In this document: one piece after another, positions 8,325-17,890 of the stretch
Layout of the letters: every line of letters starts with the position of its first letter
Numbering within the stretch: position 1 is the stretch's first letter
DNA from: JAEUMG01 sp046349315
GTDB lineage: Bacteria; Pseudomonadota; Alphaproteobacteria; Rhizobiales; Aestuariivirgaceae
DNA length: 64,000 nt
Reading direction: 5' to 3'
Assembly (NCBI GenBank): GCA_046349315.1
Contig: JAXMCQ010000012.1
Span: forward strand, 62,001 to 126,000
The notes under the pieces: model-generated
What the model saw: only the letters and a program-made list of their open reading frames with translations
Database searches by the model: none
Told to the model about the DNA's origin: nothing
Made by a program: the position numbers and the translations under genes

Positions 8325-9643
8325 GCGTGCGGCGGCAGCTCCGCGCCGTCGAGCCTGGTTTTGATCCAGTCCAAGGCGCGATAATAGCGAAGCGAGAGAT
8401 GCGGCATGTAGTTCATATAGTGAGGAGCCTTCCTGAGAGGCTCGATTCTGAGCGATAAATCCTTCTCAGGAACATCAAGCGCCCATTCGGCAAGAATCCC
8501 GCCGAGCATGCTACCAGTCGGGACACCGCGGCCGGACAATCCGGTCAGTGCAACAATGCCGGGCGCCAGGCCATAGAGGCGCGGCACGGTCCGACGCTGC
8601 ATGTCGAGTTCGCCGAACCAGAAATAATCCCAGCTTATGTTTTCTTTGATCTGCGGATGAAGCCATTTGAGGCGGTCAGTCATGACTTGTCTTGTGTAGC
8701 CGAGGTCACGACCGCGCCGTCCCATCGGAAACATCGAGGCGACGATGCGGCCCTCATGATTGTACTTATAGACATAGAAATCGCCGCGCCCGTCATTCAT
8801 CGTGGTGTTGTGCGGCAGGACGGTCGCGCGCGTCTCCGGCGAGAGCGGTTGTGTCGCGGCCACGAAGACCTTCATGATCCTGAAGGTCTCATCAAGGGCG
8901 GGCCAGCCATCCACCGTATAGGCGCCGGTCGCAAAGATGATCTTGTCGGTGGCAACGCTGCCTTTCTGCGTATGGGCGATCCAGCGTCCCGATTCAGAGG
9001 TGACATTCGTGACTTTGGATGATGTGTAGAGCTTCGCCCCCTCCTGCATAAGCGCGCGAGCCAGGCCGCGAGAATAGCCGAGCGGGTTGAGGTGTCCTCC
9101 CTCGGTGTGCAGCCAGCCGCCGTAAAGACGCGGGCTTCCGGTGAACGCCTCGACTTCGCGTTTGTCGAGAAAGCGTGTCCTCGCACCGACTTCGTTATAG
9201 TCGTGAACCTTGTGCTTTATGGCCGGTATTGCGCTTGGGCGATGGGCGGCCATCACGTAGCCGCTTTGCTGCCATTCGCACTGAATCTGATAGCGCTGGA
9301 TCATGTCCGACACGCGGGCATTGGCCTGCGTTTGGCGCGCAATCAGGCGCTCTGCCCAAGGCTCGCCAAGCACGCGGCGCAGTTCGGGAAGTCCATAATA
9401 GGTGAAGGTCGGCGTGCAGTGGCCGGCGTTTCGGCCGGAGCCACCAAAGCCCGGCTCCTGCGCCTCTAACACAACGACATCGACACCCTTCCGGGCTAGT
9501 TCAAGCGCGGTCGTCATGCCGGTGTAACCCGCACCGACGATGCAGATATCCGCCTTGATCCGTTGCTCGAGCGGATACGTCTTCGGCCCTTCAGGCGCCG
9601 TTGCAAACCAGAGCGTCTGGTCAAAGGGAGAGAATTTCGACAC
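8321..9643 (-). CDS. FAD-dependent oxidoreductase, DAO (amine/amino-acid oxidase) family
   Basis: A 440-residue flavoprotein. The N-terminal dinucleotide fold CIVGAGYTGMTTALELA near residue 33 is followed by an acidic residue in VVLEAQ and by GGSGRNAGHC, the FAD contact region of the DAO superfamily. The C-terminal GLSGRGVPTGSMLGG binds the flavin. It resembles the group annotated as gamma-glutamylputrescine or glycine/D-amino-acid oxidoreductases, which oxidise a secondary or primary amine to an imine. The start is a GTG at 9643 without a strong ribosome site. It lies 36 bases downstream of the RTX gene and ends in a CTAG shared with rhaR. Nothing nearby fixes the substrate, and a link to rhamnose use is not supported. 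Confidence 0.75.
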   Translation of the reverse strand: MSKFSPFDQTLWFATAPEGPKTYPLEQRIKADICIVGAGYTGMTTALELARKGVDVVVLEAQEPGFGGSGRNAGHCTPTFTYYGLPELRRVLGEPWAERLIARQTQANARVSDMIQRYQIQCEWQQSGYVMAAHRPSAIPAIKHKVHDYNEVGARTRFLDKREVEAFTGSPRLYGGWLHTEGGHLNPLGYSRGLARALMQEGAKLYTSSKVTNVTSESGRWIAHTQKGSVATDKIIFATGAYTVDGWPALDETFRIMKVFVAATQPLSPETRATVLPHNTTMNDGRGDFYVYKYNHEGRIVASMFPMGRRGRDLGYTRQVMTDRLKWLHPQIKENISWDYFWFGELDMQRRTVPRLYGLAPGIVALTGLSGRGVPTGSMLGGILAEWALDVPEKDLSLRIEPLRKAPHYMNYMPHLSLRYYRALDWIKTRLDGAELPPHA

Positions 9644-9679
9644 TGCTAACTCAGAAGCCGTTATGCTGCGCGGAGCGGC

Positions 9680-12600
9680 TTATCGCGCATCGTGATTTTG
9701 TACGGCCGCCTCAAGATCATTGGCAAGATTCTGGACGAAATCGACAGCGCCCGGACCTGCGAAGGCATGCTCGCTTCCGCCAAAGCGTCCGTCGTGGGCG
9801 AAGTCGTGCCCCCTGCCTTGGACCTGCGGTGCTGCCGCAAAGAAGTCATGACGGAAATCGATCACGTTATCCAAGGCCGGAAGATTGATCGCCGCATGCT
9901 GATTGAATCCCTTGGAAAGGGTGTGACCATCCGTGCCATCGGCCGAAAGGCCGGAGAGATTGAGATACGGCCCGGCGTCGAACAGTGGGGCATGAAACGA
10001 GATACCGTATGAATATGATGCGCTATCTGCGCCATGCAAGCCGCCGGAATCTCCCGACCCGCCATCATCAGGTCCATGTAAATTGGGCTGGGCCTCTGTT
10101 TGATGGTCAATAGTCGGACGCTCGCCCGGCCCAGAAGATGCTGCCGTCTCAGCATGAGCTGGTCCGGCATCTTTCGAGTTCCGATCCGTTCCGGCGTCAG
10201 ATGATGTTTGCGGCGTGACTGCATCGCCATCACGCAAGCCCGCGATTTCAAAGCGATCGTGCGATCCTGTTTGAAGGCCGGAATGCCCGGCTTGCTCCAT
10301 CGTCGCGGTCTGGATCGTGGCCTGATTGCCGATGGTATGGGCCACAAAATTCGAATTCGATTCCGGTGCCCAGCCTTGGCCGATGTCATGACCCGGTGTG
10401 TGATGAGCGTTGAAGTCAGGTTGCGGCGATGGAGATTCCACGGCATGCGCCAGATGGGGCACCGCGATGGCTGCGCCGGCTACGGCCGCGGCGGCCTGAA
10501 CAAAAGAGAGTTCGTGATTCCGGCCTTCGTCGCTGCGCTTTTCATGATTGCCCGGACCGCGGCCGTCGGAACTGCCAAAGCTGCGCTCCGCGGTTCCCGC
10601 ACTCGCGTTCGGCGTGGTGTCTTCGCCCGAAGTCCCGTCCTCGGAGGCCATAAATGCCATGGAGAAGAAGCTCGGCGGCTCGAGGAGATCGTTCGGATCG
10701 GATACGCCAGTCACGCCAACCAGATAGACGGTGGTAAAATTGCTCAGGTAGACGGTGGTGCTACCTTCAGATTCATAGATCGAATCGATGGACAAGTCGT
10801 CTTCGAGCCTCAAGTAATCCGTTCCGACGACAAAGTCTTCGATCGTATCATTATCGCCATACTGGTCGTCTTCGCTGTAGACGAATATGTCGTACCCTTC
10901 GCCTCCTACGAGGTAATCACTTCCCGCTCCGCCTTCGATGGTATCGTCGCCGTCGCGGGCTTCAATGTAATTCTCCAGCGAACTGCCGATCAGTTCATCG
11001 CTGTAGAAAGAACCCAGTATGTCCTCGATGGAACTGAGCGTGTCGGTTCCGCCATACCCATCAAAGGCAAGTTGCGTTTCAAGATTAACGTAGACTCCGT
11101 CAGGATCGCTATAATAGTCGACGGCGTCCCGGCCGATACCGCCGTCTATGGAATCATCGCCGCCCAATCCCTGCAGAAAATTATCTTCCGCGTCTCCGAT
11201 TAAGGTGTCGTCACCCATCGAGCCGCCCGCATATTCAATGCTGACAAGGGTGTCAATGATACCACCGCCCTCATCGGCGGTTCCTTCAGCCAAGTTGACC
11301 GTGACGCCGTCCAATTCATAGTAGAAAATTGTATCAAAACCTTCGCCGCCGTCGATGTAATCGATTCCGAAGCTGGCGTTGATGAAATCATCGCCACCAC
11401 CGGCGATGATTGTGTCGTCGCCGCCGTCACCAATGATATCGTTGTCTCCATCGCTGCCAATAAGAACGTCGTCAAAAGTGGAGCCGCGGACACTTTCGAT
11501 ACCGGACAGAGTATCAGTATCGACACGCCCTCCGGGATTCGAGGCCCAAGTCTCAAGAATCTCCCAATTGCCAATAGCCTGGTTGGACTCAACCGTTCCA
11601 TTCATGCCGTTGAAGGAATACTCGCCTTCTCCAGGGTCGCCCGACAGAACTATTGATTCATCGGAAAGATTGACGACGACGCCATGGAAATATTCCCCGC
11701 TTCCTGCCGGACGGTCATAACGCACGAGGTCGCCACCATGAGTGTCCTCTTCGCCTCCGCCGATCATAATGTCGTTGCCGTTGCCGCCACGGAACTGATC
11801 GCTGAACGAGCCACCGGTCAGCGTGTCGTCGCCAAGGCCGCCTTGCAGCACGTTTCGTCCTTCATCGGACCCTGTGATCGTGTCGTTGCCCTCGCGGCCA
11901 TCGAACCGATTGATTCCGGTGCCGCCGGCATCGGTCATCGTGTCGTTGCCTGAAGTTCCCACAATCAGTTCGAAATCGCTGCCCTGATTAATGCCGTTGA
12001 TTGCGCTCAAATAGATGCGCGATATGTCGCCGCCGCGATCGGGACTATAGAAGTCATTATAATTCTCGGGGCCTGTATCGAGATCGGCTTCGATATAGGC
12101 GATGGTATCCCCGCCCGCGGTGAAGTCCTGGATCCGAAATCTTCCGTTAAAGGAATAACTATCGTCTTCGACGACCCCGACTATGAGGTCATTTCCGTCA
12201 TAATTCCAGTCGAAGTCGTAGAAGGAACCGACAAACTGGATGACGTCTTGGCTTGAATCATCGCCGACGATCGTATCGGAACCGTCCCCCGCGTTCCAGA
12301 TAAAAGTGTCGATCCCTCCGCGGCCGAAAAGTGTATCATCACCTTGGCCGGCCTCGATCACGTCATTGAAATTCGTTCCGGGGATCAAGTTGGAAACGGT
12401 GTCCCCCAAAATTGGCGGAGCGATAAGCTGCGCGACGTCCTCGATGTCTGTGACGCCATAAAGAGTGATAGTGGCACCAGTGGTCAACGTAACGAGCGTA
12501 CTGTCATAGTCCTCATACTCATCATATGTTGCATCGATGAGTTGGATCGAATCGATTGCGACGTCGCCTTGGAAGCGCAAAAGATCGGTTCCAAGCTCGA

Positions 12601-15600
12601 AATCCTCAATCCAGGCGTCGCCCCATTCCGTTCCGAAGACGAAATTATCGCTGCCTTCGCCGCCGACCAATGTATCATAGCCGCCGCCGCCAACGATAAC
12701 GTCGTCACCCTCTTGGCCGTTGATGTAATTATCGTCGATACCGGCGACCAGAACATCGCCGAGATTGGAGCCGCTGATATTTTCGAAGTTCGCGACCGTA
12801 TCGGTATTGCCCCAGTTATCAATGGCTATCCCGGCATCAAGCGTGACGTCGAGTTGACCATTATAATCGTATGTCGCCGCGTCGCCGGAGATGTTTACAA
12901 ATACGCCCTGGGTAACGGCGGGGCTGCCATAAGGTGGATAATAGTCCACCGTATCGTAGTTGGATTCGCCGAACCCGCCATCGAGTATGTCAGAACCGGC
13001 GCCGCCGGCGATCCTCTCAGCATCGAAGCCGCCGATGATGACGTCGTTATATTGAGTGCCGAGCACGGCTTCGACATTGGCAATTGTATCGACGCCATCG
13101 GTGGGATTGCTGGGGTTCCACCAATTATCGAGCGCGGTATGGGCTTCTACGGTGTGCTCGCTGTTCGAGACGCCATCAAAGAATCCATAGGTGACTGCAT
13201 CGTCGGAAAGATTGACGAATACGCCGTGGGTAAATTCTCCGCTGGTGGCGGGTCGATGATACGCAAGCAAATCGTAACCTTCGCCACCATCGATGTCATC
13301 GCTCCCCGAACCGCCGCGAAGCTCATCGTCATTCGTGCCGCCAATCAGCGTGTCGTTGCCGTTGCCGCCGAGCAGCACGGAGGGACCGGTATCCGCCGCA
13401 ATCAGCGTATCATCGCCGCCATACCCATAAAGACGGTTGATCCATGTTCCACCGGTATCGGTGATGGTTTCGCCGGCCTCGGTTCCCAGAATGACTTCGT
13501 AGTAATTGCCCTGATCGGTGCCTGTAATCGCGCTGAAATAGATCCGCGCATCGGCGCCCTCGCCATCTGGATTGTAGAATTCATTATTGTTGTCACCGAG
13601 GTCGGCCTCGAGATAGGCGATCGTATCCCCGCCATCGAAGAAATTCTCGATTCTCAGATTGCCGCCAGCATCGGACCAGTCGTAGCTGTCATCCGTCGCC
13701 ACGCCGATCAAGAGATCATTGTCGTCGACCTGGAAATTGTAGTCGTAGAACGGGCCGCCTTCGATACGAACAATGTCCTGACTCGAATCGTCACCAATAA
13801 TCGTGTCGTAGCCGTCGCCGGCGTTCCAAACATAGGTGTCGGCGCCTTCGCCACCGATCAGGGTGTCGTCATCGCCATTGCCAGTGATGATATCGGCGCC
13901 CCCGAGGCCGCTGATAATGTCAACACCCGGCGTGCCGTCGAGATCCGGATCCGGATCCTCGGTTCCTGTTATGTAATTTGCGTCATTGCTGCTGCCATGA
14001 ATGGTGACGGTGACCAGTTGGCTGTCGGTGCCGTCTGCAGACACGGCGGTGAAGCTGTCGGTCAGCGATTGCCCGTCGAGAAGTGACTGGATGGCCGCTT
14101 GATCATTGTCTGCGGTGTAAGTCCAATTTCCTTCGGCATCGAGCGTGAACGTGCCGTAGGTTCCCGCGACACTCGCCTGCGCAACAAAGGATGCCTCACC
14201 GGAATCAGGATCGGTGATGGTGAGCGTTCCATCGGCGAGGAGGTTTCCGCCCTCGTCGACGGCGACGTCTTCGGTGACAGAGCCGCTCGTGTCGCCGCCA
14301 ATCACCGCGCCATCATTGGTGCCGTGAATGGTGACGGTAACCACTTGGCTGCCGGTGCCGTCTTCGGACACGGCGGTGAAGCTGTCGGTGAGCGACTGGC
14401 CATTGCCGAGCTGCTGGATCGCTTCCTGGCTATTGTCGGCAGAGTAGGTCCAGTTGCCGGCTGCATCGAGCGTGAACGTGCCGTAGGTTCCAGCGACACT
14501 CGCCTGCGCATCAAAGGATGCCTCGCCGAAATCGGGATCGGTGATGGTGAGTGTTCCTTCCGCGACGAGGTTTCCTTCGTCGACGGCAACATCTTCCGTG
14601 ACCGAACCATCCACGGCGCCGCCAATCACTGCCTCATCATTGCTGCCGGTGACGGTCACGGTCACGGTCTGCTCGGTTCCGTCCGGGGTCACGACCGTGA
14701 AGCTGTCGGTTGCGATCTGGTTGTCGGTCAGGCCCTGGGTCGCCGCGCTCGCATTGTTGAGTGTGTAAGTCCAGACACCTGCAGCCGTAATGGAGAAGGT
14801 GCCATAGGTTCCGACAGTCCCGGTTTGCGGAACGACGGATGATTCGCCGGTATCGGGATCGCTGACAGTGATGGTGCCGGTGGCCGTGGCTGTCCCGTCT
14901 TCGCCGACATCGCCGGTCGCGGTGCCAGTGATGGTCGGGATGTCATTGGTGCCGGTGACTGTGATGTCGACGGATGTGGTTGCGGTGCCGTCCGCCGAGA
15001 AGACAATGAAAATGTCGTGCGCCAGTGTGCCGTCCGGCAGGGACTGAACGGCGGCGCTGCCATTGTTCAGCGTATAAGTCCAAGTGCCATCGGCTGCGAT
15101 GCTGAAGACGCCAAAGGTGCCTTGGGTCGCGGTCTGCGGCTGGACGCCGGATTGGCTGCCCCCGTCCGGGTCGGTAACGACAATCGTTCCGCCAGTGCTG
15201 GTGCCGACGTCTTCGACCGCATCACCTGACTCCTGGCCGCCGAAGGTCGGCGGCTGGTTCTGGACGATGACCGGCGGGCTCGACGAATCGACGATGCCGG
15301 TGCCCGCATCGGTAACGGTTTCGGTCTCGGCACCTGATTGGATCGCCTCGGTTACCTGCTCTGCTTCACTCGCCACAAACGCGGCAAAAGCATCGACAGC
15401 ATTGGGTTCAATGGGAGAGTCAGTGAAGGTACCACCGATGCCCGAGCCTCCGGATGCATGGTTGGTTTCGCCGGTGCCGTCGCCATCTGGTTTCGGCTCA
15501 ACGGCAGTCTCCTTATGCTCGAAGGCATCAATCAGGTGTTGAAGTTCCGCCGCGAAGCCAGGATCGATTTCGCCGGTCTCAACGCCGCCATTGGCAAAGA

Positions 15601-16402
15601 CAGTGTACTGAAGATCGGTCGTGTTGACGGTTGCAAGAACCGTATTGGGATTGTCGAGTGAAAGCAGAACGTACTGGCCGACATGGCCGTCGCCGGGATT
15701 GGGAACCAGGATGAACTTGCACGGCCCGCCAGCCGAACAGATGCCCATCGGCGCCGTTCCGCGGATGCCCAGCGTTGCCACCGGCGTGTCGATGCGCATC
15801 TCTCCTGTTGGTGCCACTTGTCCGGCGACAAAGGAGAACGTGCCTTGAACGATGCTGAAATTGAGCGCGTTGCTGTCACCGCCTGGCTGGTAGACCAGAT
15901 TGTCGAGCACCATCCGCGAATCACTGGAGAGGTTGAAGACCGTGCCGTCGCTGAACACCAAGCCCACTGAAGCGCCGGAGCTCGTCTGCAGCACATCGCC
16001 CATTGCGACGGGATTCCCGATCGCCAATTGAACGACCGTGCCGTCGGCATGCTGCGCCGTCACGGACCCTTCGAGCGTTACGACCTTGCCGATGCCTGCG
16101 GCGGCCTGCTGATCGCCGGCCTGCGCATACTGGCCCGGCGCCATCGGACCGGCGAGCGCGCTCACGACATGGGGCAGGAGGGTCCCGCCTTCAGGCGAAT
16201 GCAGGGCAGGGGGCGTCGCCTGGCTGAAATAATCGAGAATCACCGTCGACTTGCCTTCGTCGCCGGTGAGCACAAGGTCGTGGCCGCTGCGGCTGTAATG
16301 CCCAGAGAAGAGAAGGTCTGAATCTGGAATGGTAATCTGGTGTCCGTCGGCGACGATTACGGAGACTTTTTCGCCGCGCAGCGGTCCATCGAATCGGGTC
16401 AT
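9680..16402 (-). CDS. Giant FecR/VCBS/RTX repeat protein, probable type I secretion substrate or surface protein
   Basis: A protein of about 2,240 residues. From the N-terminus: a FecR-like domain near residues 100-260 (GSVTAQHADGTVVQL, TPVATLGIRGT), four VCBS/cadherin-like repeats at about 385-805 (WTYTLNN, GTYGTF and DSFT motifs), then about 1,100 residues of RTX calcium-binding nonapeptides (GGxGxDxLxGG, for example GGNGNDTLIGG), and a Gly/His/Asp-rich low-complexity tail. There is no classical N-terminal signal peptide. This architecture is typical of large proteins exported by type I systems, and a TolC-type channel gene diverges from it. No ABC exporter or membrane-fusion gene is visible here. 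I start at the ATG at 16402 (AGGCAGG upstream); an ATG at 16441 adds 13 residues. Function beyond adhesion or matrix-like is unknown. Confidence 0.85.
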   Translation of the reverse strand: MTRFDGPLRGEKVSVIVADGHQITIPDSDLLFSGHYSRSGHDLVLTGDEGKSTVILDYFSQATPPALHSPEGGTLLPHVVSALAGPMAPGQYAQAGDQQAAAGIGKVVTLEGSVTAQHADGTVVQLAIGNPVAMGDVLQTSSGASVGLVFSDGTVFNLSSDSRMVLDNLVYQPGGDSNALNFSIVQGTFSFVAGQVAPTGEMRIDTPVATLGIRGTAPMGICSAGGPCKFILVPNPGDGHVGQYVLLSLDNPNTVLATVNTTDLQYTVFANGGVETGEIDPGFAAELQHLIDAFEHKETAVEPKPDGDGTGETNHASGGSGIGGTFTDSPIEPNAVDAFAAFVASEAEQVTEAIQSGAETETVTDAGTGIVDSSSPPVIVQNQPPTFGGQESGDAVEDVGTSTGGTIVVTDPDGGSQSGVQPQTATQGTFGVFSIAADGTWTYTLNNGSAAVQSLPDGTLAHDIFIVFSADGTATTSVDITVTGTNDIPTITGTATGDVGEDGTATATGTITVSDPDTGESSVVPQTGTVGTYGTFSITAAGVWTYTLNNASAATQGLTDNQIATDSFTVVTPDGTEQTVTVTVTGSNDEAVIGGAVDGSVTEDVAVDEGNLVAEGTLTITDPDFGEASFDAQASVAGTYGTFTLDAAGNWTYSADNSQEAIQQLGNGQSLTDSFTAVSEDGTGSQVVTVTIHGTNDGAVIGGDTSGSVTEDVAVDEGGNLLADGTLTITDPDSGEASFVAQASVAGTYGTFTLDAEGNWTYTADNDQAAIQSLLDGQSLTDSFTAVSADGTDSQLVTVTIHGSSNDANYITGTEDPDPDLDGTPGVDIISGLGGADIITGNGDDDTLIGGEGADTYVWNAGDGYDTIIGDDSSQDIVRIEGGPFYDYNFQVDDNDLLIGVATDDSYDWSDAGGNLRIENFFDGGDTIAYLEADLGDNNNEFYNPDGEGADARIYFSAITGTDQGNYYEVILGTEAGETITDTGGTWINRLYGYGGDDTLIAADTGPSVLLGGNGNDTLIGGTNDDELRGGSGSDDIDGGEGYDLLAYHRPATSGEFTHGVFVNLSDDAVTYGFFDGVSNSEHTVEAHTALDNWWNPSNPTDGVDTIANVEAVLGTQYNDVIIGGFDAERIAGGAGSDILDGGFGESNYDTVDYYPPYGSPAVTQGVFVNISGDAATYDYNGQLDVTLDAGIAIDNWGNTDTVANFENISGSNLGDVLVAGIDDNYINGQEGDDVIVGGGGYDTLVGGEGSDNFVFGTEWGDAWIEDFELGTDLLRFQGDVAIDSIQLIDATYDEYEDYDSTLVTLTTGATITLYGVTDIEDVAQLIAPPILGDTVSNLIPGTNFNDVIEAGQGDDTLFGRGGIDTFIWNAGDGSDTIVGDDSSQDVIQFVGSFYDFDWNYDGNDLIVGVVEDDSYSFNGRFRIQDFTAGGDTIAYIEADLDTGPENYNDFYSPDRGGDISRIYLSAINGINQGSDFELIVGTSGNDTMTDAGGTGINRFDGREGNDTITGSDEGRNVLQGGLGDDTLTGGSFSDQFRGGNGNDIMIGGGEEDTHGGDLVRYDRPAGSGEYFHGVVVNLSDESIVLSGDPGEGEYSFNGMNGTVESNQAIGNWEILETWASNPGGRVDTDTLSGIESVRGSTFDDVLIGSDGDNDIIGDGGDDTIIAGGGDDFINASFGIDYIDGGEGFDTIFYYELDGVTVNLAEGTADEGGGIIDTLVSIEYAGGSMGDDTLIGDAEDNFLQGLGGDDSIDGGIGRDAVDYYSDPDGVYVNLETQLAFDGYGGTDTLSSIEDILGSFYSDELIGSSLENYIEARDGDDTIEGGAGSDYLVGGEGYDIFVYSEDDQYGDNDTIEDFVVGTDYLRLEDDLSIDSIYESEGSTTVYLSNFTTVYLVGVTGVSDPNDLLEPPSFFSMAFMASEDGTSGEDTTPNASAGTAERSFGSSDGRGPGNHEKRSDEGRNHELSFVQAAAAVAGAAIAVPHLAHAVESPSPQPDFNAHHTPGHDIGQGWAPESNSNFVAHTIGNQATIQTATMEQAGHSGLQTGSHDRFEIAGLRDGDAVTPQTSSDAGTDRNSKDAGPAHAETAASSGPGERPTIDHQTEAQPNLHGPDDGGSGDSGGLHGADSASYSYGISFHAPLFDAGPYLNLSGLSADGTDGHTLSKGFNQHAAINLPALDNVIDFRHDFFAAAPQVQGRGHDFAHDGRFGGSEHAFAGPGAVDFVQNLANDLEAAVQNHDAR
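10675..13925 (-). repeat. Tandem duplication of a >500-residue RTX module inside the giant protein
   Basis: Two consecutive blocks, at about 13925-12410 and 12350-10675, show the same order of landmarks: WNAGDGxDTIxGDDSSQD, then FYD, DNDLLIGV or GNDLIVGV, GGDTIAYxEADL, RIYxSAI, a nonapeptide tract, HGVxVNLSD, and finally EDF-x-x-GTD-x-LR with a closing APP or EPP. The blocks are clearly homologous but well diverged. Boundaries are read by eye and are approximate. Confidence 0.7.
13985..14640 (-). repeat. Two near-identical adjacent VCBS repeats
   Basis: The third and fourth VCBS repeats of the giant protein share long identical stretches (SVTEDVAVDEG, ASVAGTYGTFTLDA, GQSLTDSFTAVS). Matching nucleotide landmarks lie 327 bases (109 codons) apart, for example at 14141 and 14468. 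They are far more alike than the first two repeats, which points to a recent duplication. Confidence 0.7.
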
Positions 16403-16495
16403 CAAACACCTGCCTATCCCGCCGTTATTTTGAGGTTGCACTGTCTAAAATGCAACTGGTAACCTCCGCCCAGACCGGGACTGGGGCGGTCGATC

Positions 16496-17872
16496 ATGCG
16501 CCACTGGGCAGTGCTTGTTCTGAGCGGATTTTTGGCCGCGTCGTTTTCGTCGGCGGCTCTCTCCATGAGTCTCAGAGATGCGGTGCAACAAGCCGTTTCG
16601 ACGCATCCGGGCGTCGGTGCCGCGCGTGCGGCGTCGCGTGCCAGCATATGGGATTTCAAGACTGCCAGAGCGCGTTTGCTGCCTAATCTCGATGTCAATG
16701 CCGATGCCGGCGCTCAATATGTGAACCAGCCTGCCAATCTATCGCCCAACGAGAATGCCAGATGGGATTTCCGACGTCAGGCTGCGGCTGAAATTACACA
16801 GTTTTTGTTCGATGGCTGGGATCGTGCCAACGACATCTATCGCAGCGCAGCATTGGTTGACGCCGCGTCGCTCAGGGTCATGGAGCGCTCAGAGGCGCTC
16901 GGTCTCGACGCTATCGAGGCTTATATCGATGTGGAGCGGCATTCGCAGATTCTCGGCGTCGCCAACCAGAGCCGCAGACGGCTGCAGAGCATCCTTGGTC
17001 TGGTTCGCGACTTGAATAATGGCGGCAAAGTCCCGCGCAGCGACGTCGATCAGGCCGTGGAACGGATCGCTGCCTCGGATGCGGTCATTGCTCAGATCGA
17101 GGAGTCGCTCGCCGACGCGAAAGCCAAATTCCGCCAGGTGGTCGGCAGCGAACCCAATAAACTGAGCGCCGTCTCTTTTCCCAAAAATCTGCCCGCCTCG
17201 CGCGATTCGGCCTACCAGACCGCCAAGGTCAACAATCCAGCGATCAAGGCGCTTGAGGCAGATGCGGCGGCAGCTCACTTCGACATGGAACGCGCCAAGA
17301 GCGGCTATTATCCGCAACTCGGCTTGCGTGGTCGCGCCAGCTATGGCTATGACATCGACGGCGTCGAGGGCAAGGACGTCGACGTCACCGGTGTCGTCGG
17401 ACTTGACTGGAACCTCTTTAATGGTGGCGCCACCGGCTATCGCACCGAGGCGCTGAAGGAAGAAGCGGCGCGCGCCGAACTGGAACGCGATGCGGCGGCG
17501 CGGTCGGTTCGCGAGTCGATCGACAAGGCCTTCGCAGCCTATATCATTGGCAAGAAGCGGGTGGCAGCGGCACAGCAGCAGGTCAATTCCAATGACCGGC
17601 TCGTCAAGCAGTATCGCGAAGAATATCGGCTGGCTAAGAGAAGCCTGCTCGATCTGCTCGATTCGGAAACCGCGCTGTTCTCGAGCCAGTTCCAGCTTTC
17701 GAGCGCCAAGGCGGCACGGCTATTCTCGTCCTATAGCGTACTCGCCTCGACCGGCGGTCTTCTGGCTAGTCTCGGCGTGCATGCTCCGCCAGAGGCGCAT
17801 GTTGAGATTCCCAATCGAGCAGATACGGGCGGCATTCTCAATTTCGATATCGAGCCCTTGCGCCAGGACTGA
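16496..17872 (+). CDS. TolC-family outer-membrane channel protein
   Basis: A 458-residue outer-membrane efflux protein with a signal peptide ending near SAALS. Both OEP repeats are present: an N-terminal half with LRDAVQQAVSTHPGVGAARA and long alternating helices, and a C-terminal half with AARSVRESIDKAF, the LVKQYREEYRLAKRSLLDLLDSE helix and LFSSQFQ. The spacing matches TolC-type channels of type I secretion and efflux systems. It diverges from the RTX giant across about 90 bases, so the two probably share a control region, with this protein forming the outer-membrane exit for the RTX substrate. The ATP-dependent exporter and adaptor that a complete type I system needs are not in the window. 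Confidence 0.85.
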   Translation: MRHWAVLVLSGFLAASFSSAALSMSLRDAVQQAVSTHPGVGAARAASRASIWDFKTARARLLPNLDVNADAGAQYVNQPANLSPNENARWDFRRQAAAEITQFLFDGWDRANDIYRSAALVDAASLRVMERSEALGLDAIEAYIDVERHSQILGVANQSRRRLQSILGLVRDLNNGGKVPRSDVDQAVERIAASDAVIAQIEESLADAKAKFRQVVGSEPNKLSAVSFPKNLPASRDSAYQTAKVNNPAIKALEADAAAAHFDMERAKSGYYPQLGLRGRASYGYDIDGVEGKDVDVTGVVGLDWNLFNGGATGYRTEALKEEAARAELERDAAARSVRESIDKAFAAYIIGKKRVAAAQQQVNSNDRLVKQYREEYRLAKRSLLDLLDSETALFSSQFQLSSAKAARLFSSYSVLASTGGLLASLGVHAPPEAHVEIPNRADTGGILNFDIEPLRQD

Positions 17873-17890
17873 GCGAGAATCGAACTTGGC

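Noticed and set aside
10700..13960. Regular DNA repeats considered as a CRISPR array
   Set aside because: The periodicity is protein-coding (nonapeptide RTX codons) with no constant repeat and no unique spacers.
12344..14086. 580-residue plus-strand open frame
   Set aside because: It is antisense to the RTX/VCBS repeats of the giant protein; its composition reflects the repeated codons of the real gene.
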